Shown here piece after piece: positions 16,663-25,642 of a DNA stretch of 64,000 bases. The position numbers and the translations under genes were made by a program. Position 1 is the first letter of the stretch. Each line of letters begins with the position of its first letter. The notes beneath the pieces are model-generated. The model was not told where the DNA came from. It made no database searches and worked only from the letters and a program-made list of their open reading frames with translations. This DNA is from DATFDN01 sp963818725 (GTDB lineage Bacteria; Pseudomonadota; Alphaproteobacteria; Acetobacterales; Acetobacteraceae), in NCBI GenBank assembly GCA_963818725.1, contig CAWFTU010000014.1, positions 124,001 to 188,000 on the forward strand, read 5' to 3'.

Positions 16663-17798
16663 ATGTCCTCCGCCCTCGCCTCGATTCGTCCCCGAGTCGC
16701 CACGCCGACCCCGCCCGAGCTCACCGTTGTGGTGCCCTGCTACAACGAGCGGCCGAACGTCGCGCCGTTGGTGGAGAAGCTTGGTGCCGCGCTGGCGGGC
16801 ATCGCCTGGGAGGTGCTGTTCGTTGACGACAACAGTCCGGACGGCACCACCGCTGAGGCCCGGCGTCTCGCCCAGGCCAATTCGCGGGTGCGCTGCATCC
16901 GCCGCATCGGCCGGCGCGGGCTGGCCTCGGCGGTGATCGAGGGCGCGCTCGCCTCCTCCGCGCGCTTCATCGCCGTGATGGACGGCGATTTGCAGCACGA
17001 CGAGACCCGGCTTGCCGAGATGCTGACGCGGTTGCGCGACGGCGCCTGCGATCTCGTGGTCGCCAGCCGGTATGTCGCCGGGGGCGATGCGGCGGGGCTT
17101 GAATCCAGCTTCCGCCACACCCTGTCCGATGCCGGCATCCGGATCGCACAGCGATTGCTCCCTGTCCGGCTCACCGACCCCATGAGCGGGTTCTTCATGA
17201 TACGGCGCCGGCTGTTCGAGACGGTCGCCCCGCGAACTCACCGGACAAGGATTCAAAATCCTGCTCGATGTCGTGCTCAGCGCGCCTCCGGCGCTGCGCG
17301 TGGTCGAGGTGCCAGCCCGCTTCCGCCCGCGCGCGGCCGGCAAGAGCAAGCTTGATGTACCTGGTGGCGGCGCAGTTCCTCGCCCTGCTGCTCGACAAGC
17401 TGCTGCGCGGGGTGGTGCCGCTCCGCTTCATCGCTTTCGCCACGGTCGGCGCGCTCGGCGTCTTTGTCCATCTGATTGTGCTGACCCTGGCGTTCCATTT
17501 GGGCGGGCTTGGCTTCGAAGCCGCCCAGGCATTGGCGACCGTGGCGGCCATGATCTGCAACTTCCAGCTCAACAACCAGATCACCTATCGCGACAAGCGC
17601 CTGAGAGGCGCGCGGGTCTGGCGCGGGCTGGCACTTTTTATCGCGGTGTGCAGCCTGGGCGCCGCCGCCAATATCGGCATTGCCCGCACGCTCTACCTGT
17701 CCAACACCGGCTGGACCTTGGCGGGCACAACCGGCGCGGTGATCGGGGTCGTGTGGAACTACGCGGTCTCCTCGACCCTGGTTTGGCGGGCGCGATGA
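16663..17798 (+). CDS. Dolichol-phosphate-mannose-synthase-like GT2 fused to GtrA domain, two frameshifts
   Basis: The N-terminal GT2 domain (TVVVPCYNERPNVAPLVEKL, VLFVDDNSPDGTTAEARRLA, IAVMDGDLQHDETRLAEML) transfers a sugar to a polyprenyl phosphate on the cytoplasmic face. The C-terminal GtrA domain, about 120 residues with four helices (FIAFATVGALGVFVHLIV, NFQLNNQITYRD), may flip the lipid-linked sugar. Two one-base insertions, near 17230 (after FETVAPR) and near 17355 (after GKSKLDV), split it into three frames; the corrected length is about 378 residues. The ATG at 16663 fits the family. It probably supplies a lipid-linked donor to the next gene, a GT39-like transferase. Confidence 0.85.
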
Positions 17799-17799
17799 G

Positions 17800-19380
17800 A
17801 TGCCCCGTTCGTTGCGGCCCCTCCCCCAACCCCCTCCCGCAAAGGGAGGGGTCTCTAAGGGACGCCTCCCCCTCCCCTTGCGGGAGGGGGCCGGGGGCAG
17901 GGGTCATTGGAGCTTCCCCATCCGAGGTTGGACCGCTCTTGTCCTGCTCGCGGCCCTGACCCTGGCGCGGCTGGCGGTCGCGCGATACGCGCCGCTGGCA
18001 CCCGACGAGGCCTACTACTGGGTCTGGTCGCGCGCCCTCGCGCCCGGCTATCTCGACGCGCCCCCGATGGTTGCCTTGTGGATTCGGGCCGGCACCTGGC
18101 TCGCCGGGCCGGGCGCGCTCGGCATCCGCCTGCTCGGGCCACTGGGCGCTGCGGCGGGCTCGCTGCTGCTGTGGGACGCCGGGGAGCGATTGTTGCCCGG
18201 CCGGCGCGCGGGGCTGATCGGGGCCGCGCTGCTGAACGCCACGCTGCTGTTCGGCGTCGGCGCGGTGGTGATGACGCCGGACACGCCGCTGCTGTTCTTC
18301 TGGGTGGCGTGCCTCTGGGCGCTCGCCCGGTTCCTGAGCGCGCGGCGCGGCGCCTGGCTGGTGCTCGCCGGGCTGTTCGGTGGCCTAGCGCTGGACAGCA
18401 AGTACACCGCCGCCCTCCTCGCCCCGGCGATCCTGCTCTGGCTGCTCGCGGTGCCGGAGCTGCGGCGCTGGCTCATCCGCCCTGCCCCCTGGCTGGGCGC
18501 GCTGGCCGGAGCGGCGGCCTTTGCCCCAGCGCTGGCGTGGAACGCGGCGCATGGCTGGGCGAGCTTCGTCAAGCAAGGCGGCCGGGTCGGCGACTTCCGC
18601 CCAACCAACGCGCTCCGCTTCCTGGGCGAGCTCGCGGCCGGGCAGGCGGCCCTGGCCACGCCGCTGATTTTCGTCCTGTGCGTCGCGGGCGGGCTGGCGG
18701 CTTTGCGGCTTGCCTGGAAGCACCGTGATCCGGCATGGACCCTGCTCGCGGTGCTGAGCGCACTACCCGCCCTGGTGTTCGTGCAGCACGCCTTCGGCGA
18801 CCGGGTACAGGCGAACTGGCCGGCGGTGCTGTACCCGGCGGCGACGCTCGCGGCGGCTGGGCTTGAGGGGCGAGCCTGCATGCGGCTCCGCGCTCCGGCA
18901 CTGGCGCTTGGCCTCGCCATCACCGGGCTCGCCTACGTGCAGGCAACCGCCGCCCCCTTCCCGCTGCCGCCCTCGCTCGATCCCACCGCGCTGCGGCTCG
19001 CCGGCTGGCGGGGCCTTGCCGCGGAAGTGGAGTTGGCGCGGCGCGCGGCCGGGGCAAGCTTCGTCGCATCCGACGCGTATGGGGAGGCCGCCGAACTCGC
19101 CCGCGCCCTGCCCGCCTCCGTGCCGGTGATCGGTGTGGAGCACCGCTGGGCGTTGTTCGCCCTCCCCCGTCCCGCGATCGGCGGCAGGGTGGGCATCCTG
19201 GTGCGCAGCGCGCGGCGCGGCTTGGACCTCGACGCCAATCCCTGGTCCTCCCTCCACCCGCTCGGCGGGGCCGAACGGCGCCGCGGGGCGCGGGTGATTG
19301 AGACATTCCGCTTGTACCGTGTGACTGCGCGGGCGGGAGCCGGCGTGCCCGAGGCATTGCTGCCCCGCGATCCGCATTGA
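17800..19380 (+). CDS. ArnT/PMT-like GT39 family glycosyltransferase
   Basis: A polytopic membrane transferase (526 residues from the ATG at 17800) of the GT39/ArnT kind, using lipid-linked sugar donors in the periplasm. The first loop holds the catalytic acidic motif YAPLAPDEAYYWVWSRALA and later MTPDTPLLFFWVACLWALAR and GLALDSKYTAALL, all typical. Residues 5-36 or so are encoded by two copies of a palindromic repeat, and no better start lies between them and the first helix at about 17930. Either the repeats lengthened the N-terminus or the natural start was lost. It follows the GT2-GtrA gene by 1 nt, which suggests one pathway. Confidence 0.8.
   Translation: MPRSLRPLPQPPPAKGGVSKGRLPLPLREGAGGRGHWSFPIRGWTALVLLAALTLARLAVARYAPLAPDEAYYWVWSRALAPGYLDAPPMVALWIRAGTWLAGPGALGIRLLGPLGAAAGSLLLWDAGERLLPGRRAGLIGAALLNATLLFGVGAVVMTPDTPLLFFWVACLWALARFLSARRGAWLVLAGLFGGLALDSKYTAALLAPAILLWLLAVPELRRWLIRPAPWLGALAGAAAFAPALAWNAAHGWASFVKQGGRVGDFRPTNALRFLGELAAGQAALATPLIFVLCVAGGLAALRLAWKHRDPAWTLLAVLSALPALVFVQHAFGDRVQANWPAVLYPAATLAAAGLEGRACMRLRAPALALGLAITGLAYVQATAAPFPLPPSLDPTALRLAGWRGLAAEVELARRAAGASFVASDAYGEAAELARALPASVPVIGVEHRWALFALPRPAIGGRVGILVRSARRGLDLDANPWSSLHPLGGAERRRGARVIETFRLYRVTARAGAGVPEALLPRDPH
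17818..17854. repeat. Type 1 GC-rich palindromic repeat, copy 3
   Basis: CCCCTCCCGCAAAGGGAGGG forms the hairpin; the orientation is opposite to the neighbouring copy at 17865. Lies in frame within the N-terminus of the GT39 gene. Confidence 0.75.
17865..17904. repeat. Type 1 GC-rich palindromic repeat, copy 4
   Basis: Nearly identical to the copy at 16546: CCCTCCCCTTGCGGGAGGGG then CCGGGGGCAGGGG. With copy 3 it forms a head-to-head pair, an arrangement also seen at 32.9 kb and 45.0 kb. Confidence 0.8.
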
Positions 19381-19396
19381 CGTCCGGGCGAAGCGC

Positions 19397-20416
19397 CTAC
19401 CCTCTCGCCGCCTGCCCGAACACCCGCGCCAGGAACGCGCCAAAGTCGCGGTTCGACTGCGCGCGCACCGCGTCATCCCGCCCGATCGGATAGGGCTGGC
19501 TGCCGGTGCAAAGCCCGAGGATGATCTTGCGCAGGAACGGGCCGGACATGGGCAGGTGCGTGTTCTCGTCGCGCACCGTGCCGTCGCGCTCGACGCGGAA
19601 GCGGCAGCCGGCGAGCTGCCGCCCGATCAACTGCCGCGGCATTCCGCCGTCCCATTGGTGCACGGCGCCTGGATAGGAGACGATGTCCACCTCGCTGCCG
19701 CCCGCGCGCAGGTCATCGGCGACCTGCGCGCAGCGGTCGGGGCGAATGAGCTGATCTTCCGCGCCATACAGCATCAGCAGCGGCACACCGGTGGTGCGGC
19801 TGTCGGCGAAGCGGGCAATGCAAGGCGCGTAGAAGGCGACGTGACCGGCGAAGCGCGGACCGTTCGGGGCCAAGGCGTTGGCGATCTGCGCGTACATGGC
19901 GTATTCCGTCGCCATGCCGCCATAGCTGAACCCGGCCAGCACCACGCGGCGCGGGTCGATCTCCGGACGCGTTGTCAGATAGCGGAGCGCGGCATAGGCA
20001 TCGGCCACGAACATCGTCTCGGTGATGTTGAGCACGCGCTCGATGAAGCCGGTACCGAGATCGCTGCGGCTGTCATAGGTCCGCACCAGCAGAACCGCGA
20101 TGCCCATAGATGCGAGTTGTGGTCCGTACTGGGCCCGGCTGTGAATCATTCCGGCCGAGCCGTGCAGCATCACCACGGCGGGGATCGCGTGGTTCGGCGG
20201 CGCATGTGCCGGAAGGAACAGCAGGCCGCTGACCGTGCGCGCCGGCGCGCGGCCGATCGCGGCGGGCACAAACGGGTCGCTGCTTTGGAACGTCACGCTC
20301 TCCTGCCGCACGCCTTGCACGGTGTCGGAGTCTGGCCAGGGATCGACGATGTCGAATGACATGGCGGGCGCGACGGGAAAGAGGAGCAGAATAGCAAGGA
20401 GCAGGATACGGATCAT
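19397..20416 (-). CDS. Secreted dienelactone-hydrolase-like alpha/beta-hydrolase
   Basis: 339 residues with a clear signal peptide (MIRILLLAILLLFPVAPAMS). The alpha/beta-hydrolase core has the oxyanion region VVMLHGSAGMIHSRAQYG, the nucleophile elbow VLAGFSYGGMATEY (Ser in GFSYGG), the acid in LLMLYGAEDQLIRPD and the base His in YPGAVHQWDGG. This order matches the dienelactone hydrolase family, whose exported members act on esters of unknown nature. It is convergent with the GT39 gene with 16 nt between. No partner genes suggest a substrate. Confidence 0.8.
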   Translation of the reverse strand: MIRILLLAILLLFPVAPAMSFDIVDPWPDSDTVQGVRQESVTFQSSDPFVPAAIGRAPARTVSGLLFLPAHAPPNHAIPAVVMLHGSAGMIHSRAQYGPQLASMGIAVLLVRTYDSRSDLGTGFIERVLNITETMFVADAYAALRYLTTRPEIDPRRVVLAGFSYGGMATEYAMYAQIANALAPNGPRFAGHVAFYAPCIARFADSRTTGVPLLMLYGAEDQLIRPDRCAQVADDLRAGGSEVDIVSYPGAVHQWDGGMPRQLIGRQLAGCRFRVERDGTVRDENTHLPMSGPFLRKIILGLCTGSQPYPIGRDDAVRAQSNRDFGAFLARVFGQAARG

Positions 20417-20497
20417 GGCGTCTCCAGGCGAACGAGCCTAGCGTCCGGTACCAGTCGCGCTCCTGCGCGGCTGGCGCACCAGCAGCGATCTTGGACC

Positions 20498-20959
20498 ATG
20501 ACCGCCACCTTGAAGCCAACCCCGATGCGTGAAGCTGCCAGATGGATCATCCTAGCGCTCGCCTGCCTCCTGCCGCTCGGCGTCCTGGATCGCGCGACAG
20601 CGACCGACACGGTCCAGCCCATCCGCTTCGCGCGCGGTGCCACAAGCGCCGAAGTAGCAGGGGCCGTGATTCGAGGCGAACGCGCACTCTACTCCGTCGG
20701 GGCGCGAGCGGGTCAGCACCTATTGGCACACGTCACCGCCGTGGAGGACAACGCCGCCGTCCAGATCTATGAGCCCGGCGCCAAGCTGGAAAGGCGCGAC
20801 TACGGCCTGGACGTCTCCGGGAAGGCTCTGCCCGGCGCGGGTGAGGGTGATGACGCGACCCGTTGGGCGGGAACGCTCCCAAAATCGGGCACCTATCTCT
20901 TTGTCGTGGGCCCGACGCGGGGCAATGCCACATTTCGGCTGAGTGTCGCTATTCGCTGA
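20498..20959 (+). CDS. Periplasmic protein resembling g-type lysozyme inhibitor
   Basis: 153 residues with an N-terminal hydrophobic signal (AARWIILALACLLPLGVLDR). The mature part is a small beta-sandwich-like protein with IRFARGATSAEVAGAVIRGE, HVTAVEDNAAVQIYEPGAK and GTYLFVVGPTRGNATFRLSV. This pattern resembles periplasmic inhibitors of g-type lysozyme and PPC-like domains (tentative). Next to it on the opposite strand is a chitinase/lysozyme-like gene, which may be coincidence. Divergent from the hydrolase gene by 80 nt. Confidence 0.5.
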   Translation: MTATLKPTPMREAARWIILALACLLPLGVLDRATATDTVQPIRFARGATSAEVAGAVIRGERALYSVGARAGQHLLAHVTAVEDNAAVQIYEPGAKLERRDYGLDVSGKALPGAGEGDDATRWAGTLPKSGTYLFVVGPTRGNATFRLSVAIR

Positions 20960-20977
20960 CTGGCTTGCCCGCCGCCC

Positions 20978-21788
20978 TTACGCGCTCGGCTGGGCCGAAT
21001 GGAGCGCGGCCCATGTCTGGGCCCCGACAATGCCATCCGCGTCCAGTCCATGCTCCGATTGGAAGCGGGTGACCGCCACCTCGGTGCCCGGCCCGAAGTC
21101 CCCATCGATCGCGATCGCGAAGCCCAGCTTGCGGAGCAGGGCTTGCAGGGACGCAACGTCCTCGCCCGTGGAGCCACGCCGGACCACGGAAGAGGCCTGA
21201 GACGCCGGCAGCCCGCCGGAAATCAGAAAGCCTTCGATCCGCGCGAGCGCCGCCTTGGCCTTGGAGGTATAGTCGCGCCGTCCTGGCAAGCCGTTCAGGC
21301 CGCCATTGACGCGCCTCGTTACCGTGATCACGTCGTCCTGGTCACAGGGCGTGTTGATGTCGTGACGTTTCCAATACTCGCAGGCGATGCGCAGCGAGAA
21401 CACGGGCTCGGCCGCGAGAGCGGGATTGCCCTCCAGATTCCGCCTGTAGGGCCTTTCCGTACTCCCGGTAATTCGCCCGGCCGGTCAACATGATCAGCCC
21501 ACGCCCCTTGTAGCGGGGCCCGTCACCTTCGCGATCGTTGCCAAGGTCCGCTCTGCCCTCGTACTCCTCCCCGCTCGCAAACTCCTCGGTAGTACGGAAT
21601 CCGGCGGACTCGTAACACGTTTGCCCAAGCAAATGGGCAATACGGAGCCTGGTCGTGATCTGGTAGGATTCAAGCGTCTGTTGCAGCACCTCGCCCACGC
21701 CGGCGATGATCGCGGCTTGGCGCTCAGCCCACTCACCGCTGAACGATGGTGCGATTTCGCGCAAGATCTGGATGTCGATAGGAATCAT
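20978..21788 (-). CDS. GH19 chitinase-like lysin with C-terminal peptidoglycan-binding domain, frameshifted
   Basis: The N-terminal domain matches family 19 glycoside hydrolases: LRIAHLLGQTCYESAGFRTT (catalytic Glu in YES), FASGEEYEGRADLGN and the substrate loop PRYKGRGLIMLTGRANYREY. One extra base near 21445-21455 breaks the frame after YREYGKAL, and the homology resumes with NPALAAEPVFSLRIACEYW and VTRRVNGGLNGLPGRRDY. The C-terminus is a PG_binding_1 domain (VASLQALLRKLGFAIAIDGD, TEVAVTRFQSEHGLDADGIV). Corrected length is about 269 residues. No signal peptide is seen, as in phage endolysins, so it may be a prophage-derived lysin or a remnant gene. Confidence 0.78.
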
Positions 21789-22097
21789 CGTGGCTCCTCC
21801 CTCATGCCTGACGAGGCGGGTCGCGGTCGCGCACCGATCCTACCTATACCAAAAGCCCTCGCGCGAGCCGAGTCATGTCGCATCGTCCCGGCCAGGAGAA
21901 AGTGAAGGAAAACGCGCGGCACGGTCGGAGCTTCCCCGTCGGACGGGGGCGATTCAGGGTTATCCCCAGAAAAGGGGGTAAGTTCGTGGGTAACTCCGTG
22001 GATGGCCCTGCGATACATTGTGGGCACACGCTGACGGGTGGAGCACTTCGACCCGTTCCCGACCAGCGCTATCCGCCCAATCAGCTCGTGACACCGT
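21789..22097. other. Intergenic region, no gene recognised
   Basis: 309 nt between the lysin start and the end of the methyltransferase gene. No coding sequence was recognised in either strand. An imperfect inverted repeat, TATCCCC (21961-21967) and GGGGGTA (21974-21980) with a 6-nt loop, lies in the region and could form a small hairpin; no T-run follows. The promoter of the lysin gene should be here but no convincing boxes were found. Confidence 0.5.
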
Positions 22098-22838
22098 TTA
22101 ACCGGACACGCGGCGGAACGCGGCGCTACCTGACATATCCGGCACATGGAGCAGCGCCTCTGGCTTGTCGGCCATGAATGCGTCCACTGCTTGCGTCACG
22201 CCCGGCCAGCGGCCGCTGGCATAGTCATGCACCACCACGAGGCCGCGCGGGGCCATGCGCGGATAGAAGAACTCCAGCGCCGCCAAGGTGGGTGCGTGGA
22301 GGTCACAGTCGATCTGCACGAAAGCGAATCGTTCCGTATCAGGCACATCTGTTCCGGTCTCGGGAAATCGCCCAGGCACGATGCGCAGGTCTGCCACCGA
22401 GCCGATGAAGTCTCGCACCTGCGCCGCCGAGGTATCCCGGAAATGCACCATGATCGAGCGCGAGCCTCCAGCATCGGCGACATCGAAACCCTCGAACGTA
22501 TCGAACAGGTAGAGGCGTCGTGCAGGGGCGAGCGTATGGATCACCTTGGCCGAGTTGCCCCGCCAGACGCCAAGCTCGGCGAACGCGCCGGGCACATGCT
22601 CGCGCTCCAGCATGGTGATGTTCAGGGCGAGGAAGGCGAGCCGCGCAAGGTCGAGGTCGTTACCCTTCGGACGGCCCGCAGTCCAGTGTCGGCGCAGCGC
22701 GTGGAAATCAATGCCCCATTGAGCCAGGGCGAGCGGAGCAGCCTGGAGCATCAACGCTCCCCCGGCGTTGATCGCGTTCGCGAGGCGGCGGAACAGGGAG
22801 CGGTGCCATCGCGCCAGCAGCGGTTTGATGTGGTTCAT
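22098..22838 (-). CDS. TylF/MycF-type SAM-dependent methyltransferase
   Basis: 246 residues of a class I SAM methyltransferase. Motif I is FAELGVWRGNSAKVIHTLAP, followed by RRLYLFDTFEGF. The metal-dependent sugar O-methyltransferase signature is visible in FVQIDCDLHAPTLAALEFF and RGLVVVHDYASGRWPGVTQ, where the Asp residues bind Mg2+. The family methylates sugars of macrolides or of surface glycans. Five other glycosylation or envelope genes lie within 6 kb upstream, so a glycan role is plausible (inference). Confidence 0.78.
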   Translation of the reverse strand: MNHIKPLLARWHRSLFRRLANAINAGGALMLQAAPLALAQWGIDFHALRRHWTAGRPKGNDLDLARLAFLALNITMLEREHVPGAFAELGVWRGNSAKVIHTLAPARRLYLFDTFEGFDVADAGGSRSIMVHFRDTSAAQVRDFIGSVADLRIVPGRFPETGTDVPDTERFAFVQIDCDLHAPTLAALEFFYPRMAPRGLVVVHDYASGRWPGVTQAVDAFMADKPEALLHVPDMSGSAAFRRVSG

Positions 22839-22951
22839 GGCCGTCTAGGATGCCCATACTGACCGCTGTCGCCGGGCACAAGCGGGCCGTACCTCGCCTC
22901 GGAGCGGTTGCCCTTCCGCGCACCGCCCCAATACAGTAATCATGAACGGCG

Positions 22952-23314
22952 ATGATCCGCCGACGCCTTTCGCCGCTCGGCCTGTTCGCCGCCATTCTGG
23001 CGCTGGCGGCTCAGCTCGTGGCTGGAGCGTTGGTCCCGCAACCCGGCTGGGCTGCGTCGCGGGACAGCGAGCAGTGCGCGGGGATGATGGGCAAGGCCCC
23101 TGCCCATGATCGGCAGCGCCGGCCCGATTGCCCGTTTTGTCCGTTTTGTTTGGCGGTGGCGCATCCGGCGCCGACGCTCGCCGCCCCGCCGCCGCCGCTG
23201 CCAACGCCCTCCGTCGTCCTGGTGGCGCGCGCCGTTCCTCTTCCGCCGGCGCGGGCACCCCCGGCGCTCCCGTTCCCCGCCGCCCGTCCACGCGGCCCCC
23301 CTCTCCCCGCCTGA
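22952..23314 (+). CDS. DUF2946 family protein, copper-cluster associated
   Basis: 120 residues with an N-terminal membrane or signal segment (LSPLGLFAAILALAAQLVAG) and the DUF2946 metal-like motif CPFCPFCLAVAHPAP near residues 60-75, plus a preceding CAGMMGKAP. The C-terminal half is Pro/Ala-rich. DUF2946 proteins are small periplasmic or membrane proteins usually found in copper-tolerance loci. Three copper-related genes follow on the same strand (OM protein, CopC, CopD), which supports a role in copper handling. Function not demonstrated. Confidence 0.72.
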   Translation: MIRRRLSPLGLFAAILALAAQLVAGALVPQPGWAASRDSEQCAGMMGKAPAHDRQRRPDCPFCPFCLAVAHPAPTLAAPPPPLPTPSVVLVARAVPLPPARAPPALPFPAARPRGPPLPA

Positions 23315-23375
23315 GCCATGCAAGCGGCGCGGCCCTTGCCGCGTCACATCCGCTTACGCTCGGGGAGTTTCCAGC

Positions 23376-24317
23376 ATGAATCGCGCCCTTGTCCCGGCCG
23401 CGCTCGCCGCCGGGTTCTTGCCTTTCCAGTACGCGCACGCGCACGGCGTCGCCGGACTGCGCCTCTTCGTCAACACCCTGGTCATCGACGACCCGGCGGT
23501 CGCCGACGAGGCGGCGCTGCCCACATTCTCCTGGCAGCCTCCGCCAGGCAGCGGCCAGGACTACGAGTTCAACTTCGAGTTCGACAAGCGCATCACCGAA
23601 CGCTTCGGCTTCGCCCTCAACGACGGCTACAGCATCCAGACCACACCGGGTGCCAAGAACGCCACCGGATGGCAGAACCTGTTCCTGACGCTGAAATACC
23701 AGGCCGTCGTCAATGCGGAGCACGAATTCCTGCTCGCCGTCGGCGTGATCCGGGAGTTCGCGCGCACCGGCTCGCCGGTGCTGGGCAACGACGACGTCGG
23801 CACCACCACGCCGACGCTCTACTGGGGCAAGGGGCTCGGCGACCTGCCCATCGGCTATTTGCGCCCGCTCGCCGTCACCGGCACATTTGGCTACCAGTAT
23901 GCCGACAAGCGGCTGGGTACCATCACCGCGCCTGAACCCGAACCGGGTATCCCAGGCGTGCTGTTCAACAACGGCCTCGAGAATCGCTGGGTGGGCGGGC
24001 TGTCGGTGCAGTACAGCCTCGCTTACCTGCAAGCGCAGGTGCGCGACATCGGGCTACCCCCGTTTCTCAGAGCCTTGACCCCGCTCGTGGAACTGGCGTG
24101 GTCCTCGCCCGCCAGCCGCCCGCATACGCTGGGAACGCAATATCTGTTCGGCGTGGGCGTCAACTACACGGCGCGCAGCTACGCCGTGGGGATCGAGGCG
24201 CTGATTCCCGCCAACGGCCAGACGGGGCGCGCGATTGGCGCCATCGCGCAGCTTCACTTGTACTTCGATGATCTCTTCCCCAACTCGCTTGGCAAGCCGG
24301 TGGTGTCATGGTGGTAA
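23376..24317 (+). CDS. Outer-membrane beta-barrel-like protein of copper cluster
   Basis: 313 residues with a signal peptide (MNRALVPAALAAGFLPFQYA followed by a His-rich HAHGVAG). The rest alternates polar and hydrophobic residues, as in transmembrane beta-barrels: YEFNFEFDKRITERFGFALN, GWQNLFLTLKYQAVVNAEHE, LAVGVIREFARTGSP and a C-terminal AQLHLYFDDLFP. It sits between a DUF2946 gene and copC and overlaps copC by 10 nt, so it probably belongs to the copper operon. No named family was recognised, and it lacks the Met-rich repeats of CopB. Confidence 0.55.
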   Translation: MNRALVPAALAAGFLPFQYAHAHGVAGLRLFVNTLVIDDPAVADEAALPTFSWQPPPGSGQDYEFNFEFDKRITERFGFALNDGYSIQTTPGAKNATGWQNLFLTLKYQAVVNAEHEFLLAVGVIREFARTGSPVLGNDDVGTTTPTLYWGKGLGDLPIGYLRPLAVTGTFGYQYADKRLGTITAPEPEPGIPGVLFNNGLENRWVGGLSVQYSLAYLQAQVRDIGLPPFLRALTPLVELAWSSPASRPHTLGTQYLFGVGVNYTARSYAVGIEALIPANGQTGRAIGAIAQLHLYFDDLFPNSLGKPVVSWW

Positions 24318-24670
24318 GCCGCATCGTTTCCCTGACAATCGCCGCCCTGGCGGCGGGACTGTCATCAGCGGGCGCCCACGCCTTTCTCGAGCACGCCAGC
24401 CCGTCCGTGGGCAGCCGGGTCGCGACTGCGCCCGCCACGCTCGACCTCTCGTTCACCGAGGGCGTGGTGCCGCACTTCAGCAGCGTGGAGGTGCTGGGTC
24501 CGTCGGGGCAGGCGCTGCGTACCGGGGCGCCGCGCTCGGGCAAGGCGGCGCGCGAGCTGATCGTGTCGCTGCCGCCGCTTGCGCCCGGCCAGTACACGGT
24601 GATGTGGCACGTCACCTCGCAGGACACGCACAAGACCGAGGGGCGGTTCAGCTTCACGGTCGGGCGGTGA
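24308..24670 (+). CDS. copC: CopC-type periplasmic copper protein
   Basis: 120 residues: signal peptide (LTIAALAAGLSSAGAHA) followed by the CopC beta-sandwich. Mature N-terminal His is expected to ligate Cu(II) (AHAFLEHASPSVGSRV), and the C-terminal part shows YTVMWHVTSQDTHKTEGRF, where HVTSxDxH is the conserved copper-site segment. The ATG lies 10 nt inside the preceding gene, so translation is coupled. It acts in the periplasm with the CopD-like membrane protein encoded next. Confidence 0.9.
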   Translation: MVVSRIVSLTIAALAAGLSSAGAHAFLEHASPSVGSRVATAPATLDLSFTEGVVPHFSSVEVLGPSGQALRTGAPRSGKAARELIVSLPPLAPGQYTVMWHVTSQDTHKTEGRFSFTVGR

Positions 24671-24683
24671 GGGAGCCGACCCG

Positions 24684-25535
24684 ATGGAGATGACAAGGCC
24701 GCCGGTCTGCCTGACGCTGCTGCGCGGCTGTCATGACGCGGCGATCCTGTCCTTGCTGGGCGCGCTGACTTTCACGCCTTGCGTGCTGGCGCGCGATCTG
24801 GCTGTGCGCATGGCGTTGCCGCTGCGCCGTCTTGCCGGCCTCAGCGGCGCGCTGGCGCTGCTCCTGGGCGTCGCATGGTTCCTCGCGGAAACGGCCCAGG
24901 TGGCGGACAGTCACGGCATCGCGGCGACTTTGGGCGCGGTGCCCGATTTCGTCTCCTACCTGCCATTCGGCCAGGTCCTGCTCGCGCGCCTTGTGCTGAT
25001 CGCTGCGGCGGTCGCGCTTCTCGCGCGGCCCTTGATCGCATTGCTCTTGGCGATCGTTGCTGTGGCCCTCCAGCCCTGGCTTGGCCACGCCGCGCAAGTC
25101 GGCACCGGGCTCACGGCCTCGGAGGCTCTGCACCTGCTCGCGGCCGGGGTCTGGCTTGGCGGGCTGGTTCCCCTGCTGCTCTGCCTGCGCGTGCTGCCCA
25201 CGCCCGACGCCGCCCGCGCGTCCCGGCGCTTCACCTGGCCCGGACTGGCATCGGTGCTGGTACTTGCGGGCACTGGACCGGCGCAGGGCTTGGTCCTGGC
25301 GGGCGGCGCGGCGGGGCTGATCAGCACGTCCTATGGCCAGGTCATGCTGCTGAAAGCGGCGCTCTTCGCGCTGGCGCTGGCGTTCGCGGCCCGCAACAGC
25401 CTGGTGCTCACCCCCCGGCTTGCGCGGTCTCCTGCCGCGTCCCGCGTCCTCGCGGCATCGATCGGCACCGAGGCGGTGATCGGCGGCGCCATCGTGCTGG
25501 CCGCCGGCTGGCTCGCCGGCTTGCCGCCTTCATGA
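24684..25535 (+). CDS. copD: CopD family copper transport membrane protein
   Basis: 283 residues, about eight hydrophobic segments. The CopD domain region GHAAQVGTGLTASEALHLLAA contains the conserved His residues, and GVWLGGLVPLLLC is the characteristic AGxWxGGL-like motif. GQVMLLKAALFALALAFAAR near the C-terminus is also typical. It lies 13 nt after copC. CopD proteins take copper from CopC across the inner membrane. The cluster lacks a CopA oxidase gene. Confidence 0.88.
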   Translation: MEMTRPPVCLTLLRGCHDAAILSLLGALTFTPCVLARDLAVRMALPLRRLAGLSGALALLLGVAWFLAETAQVADSHGIAATLGAVPDFVSYLPFGQVLLARLVLIAAAVALLARPLIALLLAIVAVALQPWLGHAAQVGTGLTASEALHLLAAGVWLGGLVPLLLCLRVLPTPDAARASRRFTWPGLASVLVLAGTGPAQGLVLAGGAAGLISTSYGQVMLLKAALFALALAFAARNSLVLTPRLARSPAASRVLAASIGTEAVIGGAIVLAAGWLAGLPPS

Positions 25536-25642
25536 GCCGGCCGTGTGCTAATCCCCGCTCGCAATCACGCGTTGGGCGGGGATCCTGCCAAACTCCGGGC
25601 GCTTCCGCGCGCCGTTGCTGGCGCAACCATGAAGCGACATCA

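Noticed and set aside
21960..21968. DnaA-box-like TTATCCCCA
   Set aside because: A single imperfect box without a cluster, AT-rich element or origin genes nearby.
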